From Pseudomonadota bacterium (GTDB lineage: Bacteria > Pseudomonadota > Gammaproteobacteria > Burkholderiales > Burkholderiaceae_C), in contig JAUNUR010000015.1 of the NCBI GenBank assembly GCA_030538085.1, forward strand, positions 1 to 57,104: a DNA stretch of 57,104 bases, written 5' to 3'. Position numbers and translations under genes: made by a program. Shown in pieces: positions 27,965-37,347 of this stretch. Positions within the stretch are counted from its first letter, which is position 1. Every line of letters starts with the position of its first letter. The notes beneath the pieces were generated by a model, which had not been told where the DNA came from, did not search any database, and saw nothing but the letters and a program-made list of their open reading frames with translations.

Positions 27965-29236
27965 ATGATTTTAAAGTTTTTTGATCGGGCAAATAGCTTG
28001 ATCTGGCTTGTGGCTGTTCAGGGAAGTGGGGCGATATTCCCACTGTTTCTGTTCCCACTTTTGGCGCGACGGCTGACTGTCCAGGAGTATGCGAATCTGG
28101 TCACTTTGGAGGCGGTTATGCTATACGTCTTGCCCCTGGTGTCATACGGTTTCGAGGTGATTGGCGTCAGAGAGATTGGGAGTAGAAGTCTCGCGCGTGA
28201 TAAGGTGGGAGTAATAAAATACTATCTTGCCTCTTTGGTGAGCAGGTTGAGTATATATATGTTACTTGCGCTCGGCTTGATTGCGGCCTCTGCAATCTAC
28301 AAGGGTGGCCAGTTTCTATTTCTGACAGCAATCTGGTTGCTTCATCCCCTGGGGGTGCTTCTCCAGTCGAACTTTTATTTTCAGGCATTAAATAATAATA
28401 AATATTTCTCCCTGTTGTTAGTGGCAGCTCGTGTTGTTGCTCTTGTTTTGACTTACATTTTTGTCGGTGAGGGTGACATCCTGCTGGCGTCAGCGTTTGC
28501 CGCTGGCAGTTTCCTCTTTTCGGGCGTGATTGCTGCATCGTCTGTTCTGATCATGAATTGGCGTCACGCAACTGCTAGAGGGCTCCTTGCGCTATGCATG
28601 AATCAGTATAAGCAAGGCTTCCATCTGGCCACCGGGAATACTTATGTGGCGATGTTTCGTGGTAGTAATGTGTTGATTCTCTCTATGCTGGCAGCGCCTG
28701 TGGCGGTGATGATGTACTCATTGGCCGAAAAAATGATAAAGGTATTGCAAGCGGCGATCATGCCATTGAATATGTACTATCAGAACAAGCTCAATGCGTG
28801 GTTTGATGGCTGTGCGCATGGTGTTTCCTCTGAGCTGCTTCGCAAAGAGATATGGCGCCGAACATATGGGCAGCTCGGAATCGCATTGCTTCTAAGTGTG
28901 ATTAGTATTTCTGGAGTCGCCATTGCCTCGGCCAAAGTTGAGGCGATTGGTGCTGTCTTCTCCACCGAGCAACTGGTGCTCACTTTGCTCATGCTGTTTG
29001 CGATTTTTTTCGGTATTTGCAATTATATGTTTGGTGCGGTTGGTTTGATCTTGTTGGGGCAAGGAAGGCTGTTTTCAAGATATGTGTTTGCTTCGGGGGT
29101 GATTTCGCTCGCCTTTTCTTTTCTTGGGGCGCGGTTCGGCAATGTTTATGTAGTGGCGCTCGCTTATGTTTTGGGTGAAGCGGTTCTACTGGGAAGTAGC
29201 CTGCGTGCTTATAATCGCCGTGAGATGACCGTGTGA
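27965..29236 (+). CDS. wzx: O-antigen flippase Wzx
   Basis: Moves the lipid-linked repeat unit across the inner membrane. The 423-residue protein has about twelve hydrophobic helices and the N-terminal pattern of polysaccharide flippases (FPLFLFPLLARRLTVQEYANL, YGFEVIGVREIG). Base composition is much lower in GC than the flanking sugar-nucleotide genes, typical of serotype-specific genes and suggesting acquisition. It starts 114 bp after rfbC, without a strong Shine-Dalgarno sequence. Confidence 0.87.
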   Translation: MILKFFDRANSLIWLVAVQGSGAIFPLFLFPLLARRLTVQEYANLVTLEAVMLYVLPLVSYGFEVIGVREIGSRSLARDKVGVIKYYLASLVSRLSIYMLLALGLIAASAIYKGGQFLFLTAIWLLHPLGVLLQSNFYFQALNNNKYFSLLLVAARVVALVLTYIFVGEGDILLASAFAAGSFLFSGVIAASSVLIMNWRHATARGLLALCMNQYKQGFHLATGNTYVAMFRGSNVLILSMLAAPVAVMMYSLAEKMIKVLQAAIMPLNMYYQNKLNAWFDGCAHGVSSELLRKEIWRRTYGQLGIALLLSVISISGVAIASAKVEAIGAVFSTEQLVLTLLMLFAIFFGICNYMFGAVGLILLGQGRLFSRYVFASGVISLAFSFLGARFGNVYVVALAYVLGEAVLLGSSLRAYNRREMTV

Positions 29237-29270
29237 CGCCTGTTGATATCAGACTTGGTAACGGTGCAGC

Positions 29271-30557
29271 ATGATTATCGGGTTCATCTTCCTCGTTTTA
29301 CTTCTCATCCCGGGTCTTCTAATCAGAAGGGGGACTGGTACGTGGATGGCGCCGTCAACGCTTGCTGTCGTATTCTCTTTTGTATATTTAATTATCCCAG
29401 TTGTGCTGGTGCCCGATGGGGAAATTGACATCTTCGCGGCGATTTATGTTTATCTTTGTGTCCTGCTGTTCGCTGGCTCCGCCTTGCTGTTTCCAAGTAG
29501 TCGGTACTATAAAGTTGCTTCGGAGCATGAGTTGAGGCGAGCCTTCGGGAACGGTGGATTGAAGATATTCTTCTGGCTTGCGACTTTTTCTTTGGTTGGT
29601 CTCATCGTTGCGGATACGGTTGCTCAAGGGTTTTCCGTCTGGCAAATCATGTCCAATGTGTCCGAGGTGTCTCGGGGGTATGCCAGTATGCTGTATGGGG
29701 GAGGGCTGACAGCAACAATATTTAAGCCGCTCTATCTGATTCTGATTTATCCTGTTACCGCCATTGGTGGGTTGCTGTCCGCAATGACGCGGGACTCGCG
29801 TCGAATGTATATCGTGGCTGCGCTAATTCCCTCTTTTTTTATATTGCTGGTCCAGTCCGTGAAGGGTACCTTCGTTGTTTGTGTGTTTATAGTGATCGGT
29901 AGCATTTTCTTGATCAAATCATATCGAGGTAGAGAGATTAGAATTGGTGGCAGAGAGGTTTTATACCTTGTGGGCTCGGGATTGGGTGTTTTCACCTTCG
30001 CCGTCATTTCGTTTTATTTGAGAGGTTTTATTCAAGGCTCGGATTCGTTTGAGAGAGTTTTATTCTATTTTAGGAACTATGCGGCAGGTCATGTCTATGC
30101 CTTTTCGGATTGGTTCTCGAATAGATATTTTTCAGAATCATTGATGTCGTACGATCAGCCGAATTTGGAGTTGGGGTTCTATACATTCATGGCCGCTTTT
30201 AGGATGTTGGGGGATGATCGACCGGTTCCCTTTGGGCTTTATACTGAATATTTTAATTATAATGGGTTGTTTGAGACGAATCTTTATACGATATTCAGGG
30301 GGCTGCTCTCGGATTTCGGTGTAATGGGGTCGCTGGCTGTTGTTGCGGTGATGGGTTATATTTTTAATTTTTGTTATTACAGGGTTCGCATGGCGCGCGT
30401 CAGTTGTTTTCTGGCTCCTGTGTATATTTTATCTGTAGTGATGCTTTATCAAAGTTACACTGTCAGCACATTGATGTGGCCGACTTTTGTCATTGGCATG
30501 GTTTTGCTGCCTGTGACTCTGTGTATTTTTAGGTATTTTTCTCTTAGAGCGAGTTGA
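29271..30557 (+). CDS. wzy: O-antigen polymerase Wzy (oligosaccharide repeat polymerase)
   Basis: Putative polymerase that links repeat units at the periplasmic face. The 428 residues have ten or more predicted membrane helices and a large loop between helices (about residues 255-330, containing YDQPNLELGFYTFMAAFRML), the usual Wzy layout. Sequence conservation in this family is low, so the call rests on topology, size and position after wzx. AT-rich, like wzx. Confidence 0.78.
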   Translation: MIIGFIFLVLLLIPGLLIRRGTGTWMAPSTLAVVFSFVYLIIPVVLVPDGEIDIFAAIYVYLCVLLFAGSALLFPSSRYYKVASEHELRRAFGNGGLKIFFWLATFSLVGLIVADTVAQGFSVWQIMSNVSEVSRGYASMLYGGGLTATIFKPLYLILIYPVTAIGGLLSAMTRDSRRMYIVAALIPSFFILLVQSVKGTFVVCVFIVIGSIFLIKSYRGREIRIGGREVLYLVGSGLGVFTFAVISFYLRGFIQGSDSFERVLFYFRNYAAGHVYAFSDWFSNRYFSESLMSYDQPNLELGFYTFMAAFRMLGDDRPVPFGLYTEYFNYNGLFETNLYTIFRGLLSDFGVMGSLAVVAVMGYIFNFCYYRVRMARVSCFLAPVYILSVVMLYQSYTVSTLMWPTFVIGMVLLPVTLCIFRYFSLRAS

Positions 30558-30562
30558 ATTAC

Positions 30563-31408
30563 ATGAAGGTAGGCGTCGTTGCTGTGTGTTATAACGCATA
30601 TGATGATTGCGTTAAATTTCTCGACTCATTGCTTGCAGCTTATCGGAAGGCCCCAGATACTCTAGAGCTGGCTGTCGCTGTCTGTGATAACTCTTCGGAT
30701 CTTTCTGGCAGGGATTTGGTGAAGAATTTTGAGGCGCCGTTCCATTTTTTGTATAAGAAGCTGGATAATATTGGTTATTTTCCGGCCTTTTATGTTGGAT
30801 GCCAGGCGCTGCGTGCGATGCAAGGAGATTTTGATTTTATTATAGTGACTAATGTTGATCTGGCGGTGGATCAAGCGTTTTTCAGTGAACTCGCGGAGCT
30901 TGAGCTTTCTTCGGACACCGGTGTTGTTGCGCCGTCTATTTTGTCCATGCAAACCGGAGGTGATATCAATCCCAAGATTATTCAAAGGCCTAGTGTTTTT
31001 AAGTTGAAGCTGCTTCGATATGGTTTTTCGGTCCTGTCCTTTTATAGATTACATAATTGGGCTTCCGTCACCAAGGCGAAACTCAAGGGATTGCGTGGCG
31101 AATCGGATAAGAGGCGGAGTGCACGGTCGAATCTGCCGAATATGGAGATGTATGGTGCCCACGGTTCCATGATGATATTCACAAAAAACTATGTCGATAG
31201 AGGAGCTTCTTTTGACTATCCAAGATTTCTGTTTGGCGAAGAAGTATTTGTGGCGGAGGAGGCGAGACTCAAAGGTCTTAAGACAATATATGCGCCACAA
31301 CTAAAGGTTTATGATGGTGAGCATGGCTCCACCTCGAAAGAGCATGATAAATTCATTTCCGGCGAGCACGTGAAATCGTACATCTATCTCATAGATAAAT
31401 ATTTTTAA
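30563..31408 (+). CDS. Glycosyltransferase family 2
   Basis: Cytoplasmic transferase adding one sugar to the lipid-linked unit. The 281-residue protein starts MKVGVVAVCYNAYDD, has the GT-A acidic site NVDLAVDQAFF near residue 97 and a later FGEEVFVAEEARLKG resembling the family's general-base region. Fold and context make it a candidate rhamnosyltransferase. The ATG at 30563 is preferred over an in-frame TTG at 30554 that overlaps the wzy stop. AT-rich, the last gene of the low-GC cassette. Confidence 0.85.
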   Translation: MKVGVVAVCYNAYDDCVKFLDSLLAAYRKAPDTLELAVAVCDNSSDLSGRDLVKNFEAPFHFLYKKLDNIGYFPAFYVGCQALRAMQGDFDFIIVTNVDLAVDQAFFSELAELELSSDTGVVAPSILSMQTGGDINPKIIQRPSVFKLKLLRYGFSVLSFYRLHNWASVTKAKLKGLRGESDKRRSARSNLPNMEMYGAHGSMMIFTKNYVDRGASFDYPRFLFGEEVFVAEEARLKGLKTIYAPQLKVYDGEHGSTSKEHDKFISGEHVKSYIYLIDKYF

Positions 31409-31424
31409 TCTTTCGGAGGTTGGC

Positions 31425-32483
31425 GTGAGTAACGTGAGTCATCTTGATGGTCGCATACTATTGATCACCGGGGGTACGGGGTCATTTGGCAATGCGGTGT
31501 TGCGCAGATTCATTTCGTCGGGAATCAAAGAGATTCGTATCTTTAGTCGAGACGAGAAGAAGCAGGACGACATGCGCAAGGCGTATGGCAACCCTAAGAT
31601 CAAGTTCTATATTGGTGACGTCAGAGACAAGCGAAGCATCGATGCGGCGATGCGCGGGGTGGATTATGTTTTTCATGCCGCAGCGCTCAAGCAGGTGCCT
31701 TCGTGTGAATTTCACCCCATGGAGGCCGTGCGCACCAATGTGATGGGGACCGAGAACCTGATCCTTTCCGCGATTCAGGCGGAGGTGAAGCGGGTGGTGT
31801 GTCTCAGTACCGACAAGGCGGTTTATCCCATCAACGCCATGGGCATCAGCAAGGCAATGATGGAGAAGGTCATGGTCGCCGCCAGTCGCAATCTTGAAGG
31901 CACAGGAACGGTGATCTGCGGCACTCGGTACGGCAACGTCATGGCATCGCGGGGTTCCGTGATTCCGTTGTTTGTGCAGCAGGTTCAGAGCGGCCAGCCG
32001 ATCACCGTCACCGACCCCGAGATGACCCGGTTCATGATGACGCTGGCCGATGCGGTTGATCTGGTGTTGTACGCATTCGAACACGGGGACAACGGCGACA
32101 TTTTTGTGCAGAAGGCGCCAGCCGCCACCGTTGGGGTGCTTGCCAAGGCGGTGCTCGACTTGATGAAGAAGGCCGGGCACCCGATCAATGTCATGGGAAC
32201 CAGGCATGGCGAGAAGCTGTACGAGGTGCTGCTGAGCCGCGAGGAAATGGCCTGCGCCCAGGACATGGACGACTATTTCCGGGTTCCAGCTGATGGCCGC
32301 GACCTGAACTATGCGAAATTTGTGGAAAAGGGCGAGCCCAAGCTCACGCAGACCTCTCACGGCGAGGATTACAACTCCCAGAATACGCAGAGGCTCGATG
32401 TGGAGGGGATGAAGGCCTTGTTGCTCAAGCTGGATTTCATGCAGCGCATTGCCCGCGGCGAACATGCCAACCCTGAGGAGTAA
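31425..32483 (+). CDS. UDP-GlcNAc 4,6-dehydratase/5-epimerase (WbjB/FnlA/CapE type)
   Basis: First enzyme of UDP-L-FucNAc-type synthesis. The 352 residues show LLITGGTGSFGNAVLRRF, FHAAALKQVPSCEFHPMEA, and the modified catalytic STDKAVYPINAMGISKAMME block typical of CapE/WbjB. The GTG at 31425 follows GGAGG by 5 nt. GC content returns to the high level here, so the right edge of the AT-rich cassette is at this gene. The following two genes complete the pathway. Confidence 0.92.
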   Translation: MSNVSHLDGRILLITGGTGSFGNAVLRRFISSGIKEIRIFSRDEKKQDDMRKAYGNPKIKFYIGDVRDKRSIDAAMRGVDYVFHAAALKQVPSCEFHPMEAVRTNVMGTENLILSAIQAEVKRVVCLSTDKAVYPINAMGISKAMMEKVMVAASRNLEGTGTVICGTRYGNVMASRGSVIPLFVQQVQSGQPITVTDPEMTRFMMTLADAVDLVLYAFEHGDNGDIFVQKAPAATVGVLAKAVLDLMKKAGHPINVMGTRHGEKLYEVLLSREEMACAQDMDDYFRVPADGRDLNYAKFVEKGEPKLTQTSHGEDYNSQNTQRLDVEGMKALLLKLDFMQRIARGEHANPEE

Positions 32484-32487
32484 GCAC

Positions 32488-33612
32488 TTGAAGGTCCTCG
32501 TTACCGGAGCGGGTGGTTTCATTGCCCGGAACCTGCTGCTGCAATTGCTCCCACGCACGGATGTGGAGGTACGCTGCTTTGATCGCACCCACACGCCCGA
32601 ACTTCTTCTCTCCATGCTCGATGGCGTGGATTTCGTGTTCCATCTTGCAGGTGTCAACCGGCCGCAGGATCCCGCCGAGTTCGCAGTTGGCAATGTGGAT
32701 CTGACGGCAACGGTTTGCCTGGCGCTGAAGGTGGCCTCCGACCGTGGTCATCGGATACCCGTGATCCACAGTTCGTCGATCCAGGCAGCGCAGGCCAATC
32801 CCTACGGTGAAAGCAAGTGCGCCGCCGAGGACCTGCTGTTCAAGCTGAACAAGGAGCATGGCATCCCGGTCCATGTGTTTCGCCTGCCCAACGTGTTCGG
32901 CAAATGGTGTCGACCCAACTACAACTCGGTGGTGGCGACGTTCTGCCACAACATTGCACGTGGTCTGCCCATTCAGGTCAACAATCCTGACGCGCCGGTT
33001 TCACTCGTGTATGTGGACGACGTGGTACAGCGATTCGTTCAGTTGATGGACGGCGCTGCGCCCTGCGTGGATGCGCAGGGGTTCGAGCAGGTGCAGCCCG
33101 TGTATGACACCATGGTGGGCGCGTTGGCCGACAAGATCAGGGGATTCCGCGACAGCCGTGAAACCCTGATGGTGGATCGTGTCGGTGTCGGCTTGACGCG
33201 TGCCTTGTACGCCACCTACGTCAGCTATCTGCCCACCGACAGTTTTGCATACGGCGTTCCCATGCATGGCGATCCGCGCGGCGTGTTTGTCGAGATGCTC
33301 AAGACCAGCGACAGCGGCCAGTTCTCGTACTTCACGGCGCACCCAGGCATCACGCGCGGTGGGCATTACCACCACACCAAGACCGAAAAGTTTCTGGTGA
33401 TCAAGGGCACAGCCCTGTTCCGCTTTCGCCACATGCAGACCGGCGAAACCTATGAACTCCGGACGGAGGGATGCCAGGCCCAGGTGGTGGAAACTATCCC
33501 CGGTTGGACGCATGACATCACCAACATCGGCTCGGAGGAGATGGTCGTCATGCTCTGGGCGAACGAGGTGTTCGATCGAGCCAAGCCCGATACCTTTGCC
33601 CACCCATTGTAA
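32488..33612 (+). CDS. Bifunctional reductase/cupin of UDP-L-FucNAc synthesis (WbjC/FnlB/CapF type)
   Basis: Second enzyme of the pathway: C3 epimerisation by the C-terminal cupin and C4 reduction by the N-terminal NAD(P) domain. The TTG at 32488, with GAGGAG 7 nt upstream, gives 374 residues; the normal CapF size is about 370. The N-terminal KVLVTGAGGFIARNL and PYGESKCAAEDLL are reductase motifs; the C-terminal GGHYHHTKTEKFLVIKG is the metal-binding cupin. An ATG at 32464 overlaps the previous gene and adds 8 unsupported residues. Confidence 0.93.
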   Translation: MKVLVTGAGGFIARNLLLQLLPRTDVEVRCFDRTHTPELLLSMLDGVDFVFHLAGVNRPQDPAEFAVGNVDLTATVCLALKVASDRGHRIPVIHSSSIQAAQANPYGESKCAAEDLLFKLNKEHGIPVHVFRLPNVFGKWCRPNYNSVVATFCHNIARGLPIQVNNPDAPVSLVYVDDVVQRFVQLMDGAAPCVDAQGFEQVQPVYDTMVGALADKIRGFRDSRETLMVDRVGVGLTRALYATYVSYLPTDSFAYGVPMHGDPRGVFVEMLKTSDSGQFSYFTAHPGITRGGHYHHTKTEKFLVIKGTALFRFRHMQTGETYELRTEGCQAQVVETIPGWTHDITNIGSEEMVVMLWANEVFDRAKPDTFAHPL

Positions 33613-33653
33613 TCCCAGGATCGATGCGTCTGGCGGCTGTTGGAGAAATCAGA

Positions 33654-34784
33654 TTGAAAAAACTCAAAGTCATGACCGTGGTGGGTACCCGGCCAGAGAT
33701 CATTCGCCTCTCGCGCGTGCTCGCCCGTCTGGACGAGCATTGCGAGCATGTGCTGGTGCACACGGGCCAGAACTACGACTATGAACTCAACCAGATTTTT
33801 TTCGATGATCTGGGCATCCGCAAGCCGGATCGATTCCTGAACGCCGCTGGCGGCAGCGCGGCCGAAACGATTGGCAAGATCATCGCGGCGATGGATGAAG
33901 TACTGGTCGCGGAGCAGCCGGAAGCGTTGCTGGTTCTGGGCGACACCAACAGCTGCCTGTCGGTGATTCCGGCCAAGCGTCGCAAGATCCCCATCTTTCA
34001 CATGGAGGCCGGCAATCGCTGCTTCGATATGCGGGTGCCCGAAGAGATCAACCGCCGCATCGTCGATCACACTGCCGATGTCAACCTCACCTACAGCAGC
34101 ATTGCGCGCGAGTACCTGCTGCGCGAGGGGTTGCCGCCTGACCTGGTGGTCAAGACGGGCAGCCCCATGGCCGAGGTAATTGGCTATTACCGCTCGGCCA
34201 TCGATGCGTCGACCGTGCTGGGGCGCTTGGGTCTGAACGCGGGGAACTACTTCGTGGTCAGCGCCCATCGCGAGGAAAACATCGAATCCGACGTGAATTT
34301 CGCGAAACTCACACGTGTTCTCAACAATGTGGCCGAACACTTCGATCTCCCGGTGATTGTTTCCGCGCACCCACGCACGCAGAAGCGCGTGGATGCGCTG
34401 GGTACCCGGTTTCATTCCAATGTGCGGTTGCTCAAGCCACTGGGGTTCACGGACTACAACAGACTTCAGTGCTCCGCCAAAGCGGTCATGTCCGACAGCG
34501 GCACCATCAGCGAGGAATCGTCCATCATGAACTTCCCGGCGCTCAACCTGCGCGAAGCGCACGAACGGCCCGAGGGCATGGAGGAGGCGGCGGTCATCAT
34601 GACCGGCTTGTCTGTTGACCGCGTGATGCAGGGGCTGGCGATTCTGGAGGGGCAACCATCAGGAGAAAATCGAATGCTGCGCCAAGTGGCTGACTACAGC
34701 ATGCCCAATGTGTCCGACAAGGTGCTGCGCATCATCTTGAGCTACACCGATTACGTCAATCGGGTCGTCTGGAAGAAATACTGA
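33654..34784 (+). CDS. UDP-N-acetylglucosamine 2-epimerase family enzyme (WbjD/FnlC)
   Basis: Last enzyme of UDP-L-FucNAc synthesis (C2 epimerase). From TTG 33654, preceded by GGAG at 8 nt, the 376-residue product begins KKLKVMTVVGTRPEIIRLSR, the family start. It contains HTGQNYDYELNQIFF, LGDTNSCL, HMEAGNRCFD and VSAHREENIES with the catalytic residues. The ATG at 33624 would add ten residues without family support. It is co-directional with its two partners, at 41-bp spacing. Confidence 0.93.
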   Translation: MKKLKVMTVVGTRPEIIRLSRVLARLDEHCEHVLVHTGQNYDYELNQIFFDDLGIRKPDRFLNAAGGSAAETIGKIIAAMDEVLVAEQPEALLVLGDTNSCLSVIPAKRRKIPIFHMEAGNRCFDMRVPEEINRRIVDHTADVNLTYSSIAREYLLREGLPPDLVVKTGSPMAEVIGYYRSAIDASTVLGRLGLNAGNYFVVSAHREENIESDVNFAKLTRVLNNVAEHFDLPVIVSAHPRTQKRVDALGTRFHSNVRLLKPLGFTDYNRLQCSAKAVMSDSGTISEESSIMNFPALNLREAHERPEGMEEAAVIMTGLSVDRVMQGLAILEGQPSGENRMLRQVADYSMPNVSDKVLRIILSYTDYVNRVVWKKY

Positions 34785-34794
34785 CTGAAGCACC

Positions 34795-35985
34795 ATGCGG
34801 ATCGCCCTGATTGCGGATTCGTTTCCACCACTTCGATCCTCTGCTGCCGTTCAACTGCGCGATCTGTCTGAGGAGTTTGCGCGGCAGGGGCACGCCATCA
34901 CGGTGATGGTGGCGTCTCCGGGGCAGGCCGAGGGATGGCGGCTCGAGACATGGCGCGGCGTCGAGATCTTGCGGCTGAAGGCGCCCCGCAACAAGGACAT
35001 CGGCTATGTGCGCAGAACACTGGCAGAACTGCTCATGCCGTTCTCCATGCTCCGCAACTACCGCTGCAGCACGCTTGCCGATGAGAAATGGGACGGGGTC
35101 GTCTGGTATTCGCCCACCATCTTCCTGGGGCCCATGGTCAAGGCGTTGAAAACCGAAAGCCGATGCCCTGCCTACCTGATCATTCGGGACATCTTCCCGG
35201 AATGGGCGGTCGACATGGGGTTGATGGGAACGGGGCTCCCCTATCGGTTTTTCAAGAAGATTGCCAACTACCAGTATGCGGTCGCCGATGTCATCGGGAT
35301 CCAGACCCCTGGAAACCATGTGTACTTCGAGCCGCCCAACAATCGGACGGCGGCGCGCATCGAGGTGCTGCAGAACTGGCTGGCTCCCGAAGTGGACTTC
35401 CCATGCAGCATAGCCTTGAGCTCCACGGCACTGGCCGGAAAGCTGGTTTTTGTCTATGCAGGCAACATGGGCGTCGCCCAAGGCGTCGACACCATGCTCG
35501 ACCTGGCGGCCCGGCTGCGGGACAGAAGCGACCTGGGATTCCTGTTCGTCGGTCGAGGAAGTGAGGCAGCGCGACTCAGGGAACGGGCACACCAGGAGAA
35601 ACTCGACAACGTCGTGTTCTTCGACGAGATAGAGCCTGACGAAATACCGGGCCTGTATCGGCAATGCCATGTGGGCCTGGTGGCGCTCGACCCGAGGCAC
35701 AAAACACACAATATTCCCGGAAAGTTTCTGTCCTACATGCGTTCCGGCTTGCCGGTGCTCGCGTGCGTGAACGAAGGCAACGACCTCGTCGAACTCATCA
35801 ATGATCGTGGAGTGGGCAAGGCGTGCACCGTGCACGACGGCGCCGTACTGGCGGCAGTGGCGGGCGATCTGGTGGAGGCGTTACGAAACGATCCGCAAAT
35901 TTCCGCACGATGCAGACAACTCGCCGAGGAGAGGTTTTCTGCATCGGCAGCAGTCAAACAGATCGTGGCATCGCTTGAAGGGTAA
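34795..35985 (+). CDS. wbuB: Glycosyltransferase family 4, WbuB-like (L-FucNAc transferase)
   Basis: GT-B transferase of 396 residues, expected to transfer L-FucNAc. The start MRIALIADSFPPLRSSAAVQ and the segment IRDIFPEWAVDMG match the WbuB group found next to fnlABC in enterobacterial O-antigen clusters. The C-terminal nucleotide-binding half contains FVYAGNMGVAQGVDTML and NIPGKFLSYMRSGLPVLA. The assignment rests on sequence pattern plus adjacency to the FucNAc genes. GC-rich; 10 bp after the epimerase gene. Confidence 0.85.
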   Translation: MRIALIADSFPPLRSSAAVQLRDLSEEFARQGHAITVMVASPGQAEGWRLETWRGVEILRLKAPRNKDIGYVRRTLAELLMPFSMLRNYRCSTLADEKWDGVVWYSPTIFLGPMVKALKTESRCPAYLIIRDIFPEWAVDMGLMGTGLPYRFFKKIANYQYAVADVIGIQTPGNHVYFEPPNNRTAARIEVLQNWLAPEVDFPCSIALSSTALAGKLVFVYAGNMGVAQGVDTMLDLAARLRDRSDLGFLFVGRGSEAARLRERAHQEKLDNVVFFDEIEPDEIPGLYRQCHVGLVALDPRHKTHNIPGKFLSYMRSGLPVLACVNEGNDLVELINDRGVGKACTVHDGAVLAAVAGDLVEALRNDPQISARCRQLAEERFSASAAVKQIVASLEG

Positions 35986-35989
35986 CTGA

Positions 35990-37264
35990 ATGCGGCGATC
36001 AAGAACGTTGGGGGCGCGGCGATCAAATGTGCCGTTGTTGGGCTGGATAGCAGCGTGTTGCGGCTTGGCCGTGGTGGCCGTGCTGCCAATGGCGGTGCTG
36101 CCTGGATGGTCCTTGTGGCCAGCGCAGTTCACCCTGATTCATTGGACCAGTTGCGCCGTGGTGGCGTTGAGTTTTGTGCTGGTGGCCGTGGGTCTGAGGG
36201 TGTTCGGCGGGTTTCCTGGCGAGCGTTCGGTACTGGCGGCCATCCCGCTGCTGCTTGGCTGGTACGGGGCCCTTGTCGTGCTGGTGCTGGTGCTCAGATT
36301 GCCCTACAGCATTGCTTATATCGCCACGGGGTTCACGTTATCGATTGCTTGGTTCGTGGCGTGGTCCATGTATGTTCAGAACGTTTACAAGCTGAAGTTT
36401 GCCTTTGTGCCGCTCGGCAGGGCCGTGCAGGCAGATCAATTGCAGGGCGTGGATTGGGTGCGGCTGGATGTGCCAGCGCCCGAAGGTGTGGGGGCGGCGG
36501 ACGGTATCGTGGCCGACCTTCATTCTCCGGAACTTAGTGACCAGTGGCAGGCTTTTCTCGCGTGGTGCTCGTTGCAGCACCTCCCGGTCTACAACATCAG
36601 GCAGGTCGAGGAGTCGCTGACCGGACGTGTCAAGATCAGACACATGTACGAAAACGACCTCGGGTCGCTGTTGCCGTCGCATATTTACATGGCGGTCAAA
36701 TATGTGTTCGAGTCGCTGCTCATCATTGTTTCGCTGCCTCTCACGTTGCCTTTGATGCTCCTGACTGCACTCCTGATCAAGCTGGACGACGGAGGCAAGG
36801 TGTTCTTCAATCAGGAGCGGGTGGGTTATCGCGGCGAGCCATTCCTGATGTACAAGTTTCGCAGCATGACCGAGAGTGGCTTGAACCAGCAACAGACCAC
36901 AGCCCATGGTGATACCCGGGTAACGCGAGTGGGGCGCACCATCAGAAAGTTGCGTATCGACGAGCTGCCGCAGTTTCTGAACGTCATCAAGGGAGAGATG
37001 AGCCTGATCGGGCCGCGCGCCGAATACAAGAAATTCGCCGACGAGCTGGAGCAGCAGGTGCCGTTCTACCAGTACCGCCATATCGTCAAGCCTGGAATCT
37101 CAGGCTGGGCGCAGGTAATGCACGGCTACGCGACGGGAGCTGAAGAAACCCAAGTCAAGATCGAGCATGATTTTTATTACATCAAGCACTTCTCGTTTTG
37201 GCTTGATTTGCTGATCATTTTCAAGACCATCCGCACCATGCTGACAGGGTTTGGTGCACGGTGA
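35990..37264 (+). CDS. Initiating polyprenyl sugar-1-phosphate transferase
   Basis: Inner-membrane enzyme that places the first sugar phosphate on undecaprenyl phosphate. The 424-residue protein has four N-terminal helices, a cytoplasmic region and the C-terminal bacterial sugar transferase domain: FNQERVGYRGEPFLMYKFRS, RVGRTIRKLRIDELPQFLNV, SLIGPRAEYKKFADEL and PGISGWAQVMHGYA. This WbaP/WcaJ-type layout means priming is not left to WecA alone. The sugar is unknown. It starts 4 bp after wbuB and ends the plus-strand cluster. Confidence 0.92.
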   Translation: MRRSRTLGARRSNVPLLGWIAACCGLAVVAVLPMAVLPGWSLWPAQFTLIHWTSCAVVALSFVLVAVGLRVFGGFPGERSVLAAIPLLLGWYGALVVLVLVLRLPYSIAYIATGFTLSIAWFVAWSMYVQNVYKLKFAFVPLGRAVQADQLQGVDWVRLDVPAPEGVGAADGIVADLHSPELSDQWQAFLAWCSLQHLPVYNIRQVEESLTGRVKIRHMYENDLGSLLPSHIYMAVKYVFESLLIIVSLPLTLPLMLLTALLIKLDDGGKVFFNQERVGYRGEPFLMYKFRSMTESGLNQQQTTAHGDTRVTRVGRTIRKLRIDELPQFLNVIKGEMSLIGPRAEYKKFADELEQQVPFYQYRHIVKPGISGWAQVMHGYATGAEETQVKIEHDFYYIKHFSFWLDLLIIFKTIRTMLTGFGAR

Positions 37265-37347
37265 ACGCCTGCAGGGCCCACGGTTCATGGACTATGGGTT
37301 TTCGCGGGTTTGGTGTGTGTAACTCGTGCTCAATGCTTCAGGTGGAT

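Noticed and set aside
27851-31424. Prophage or genomic island with integrase
   Set aside because: The AT-rich block contains only wzx, wzy and a glycosyltransferase gene; no integrase, attachment site or tRNA is seen.
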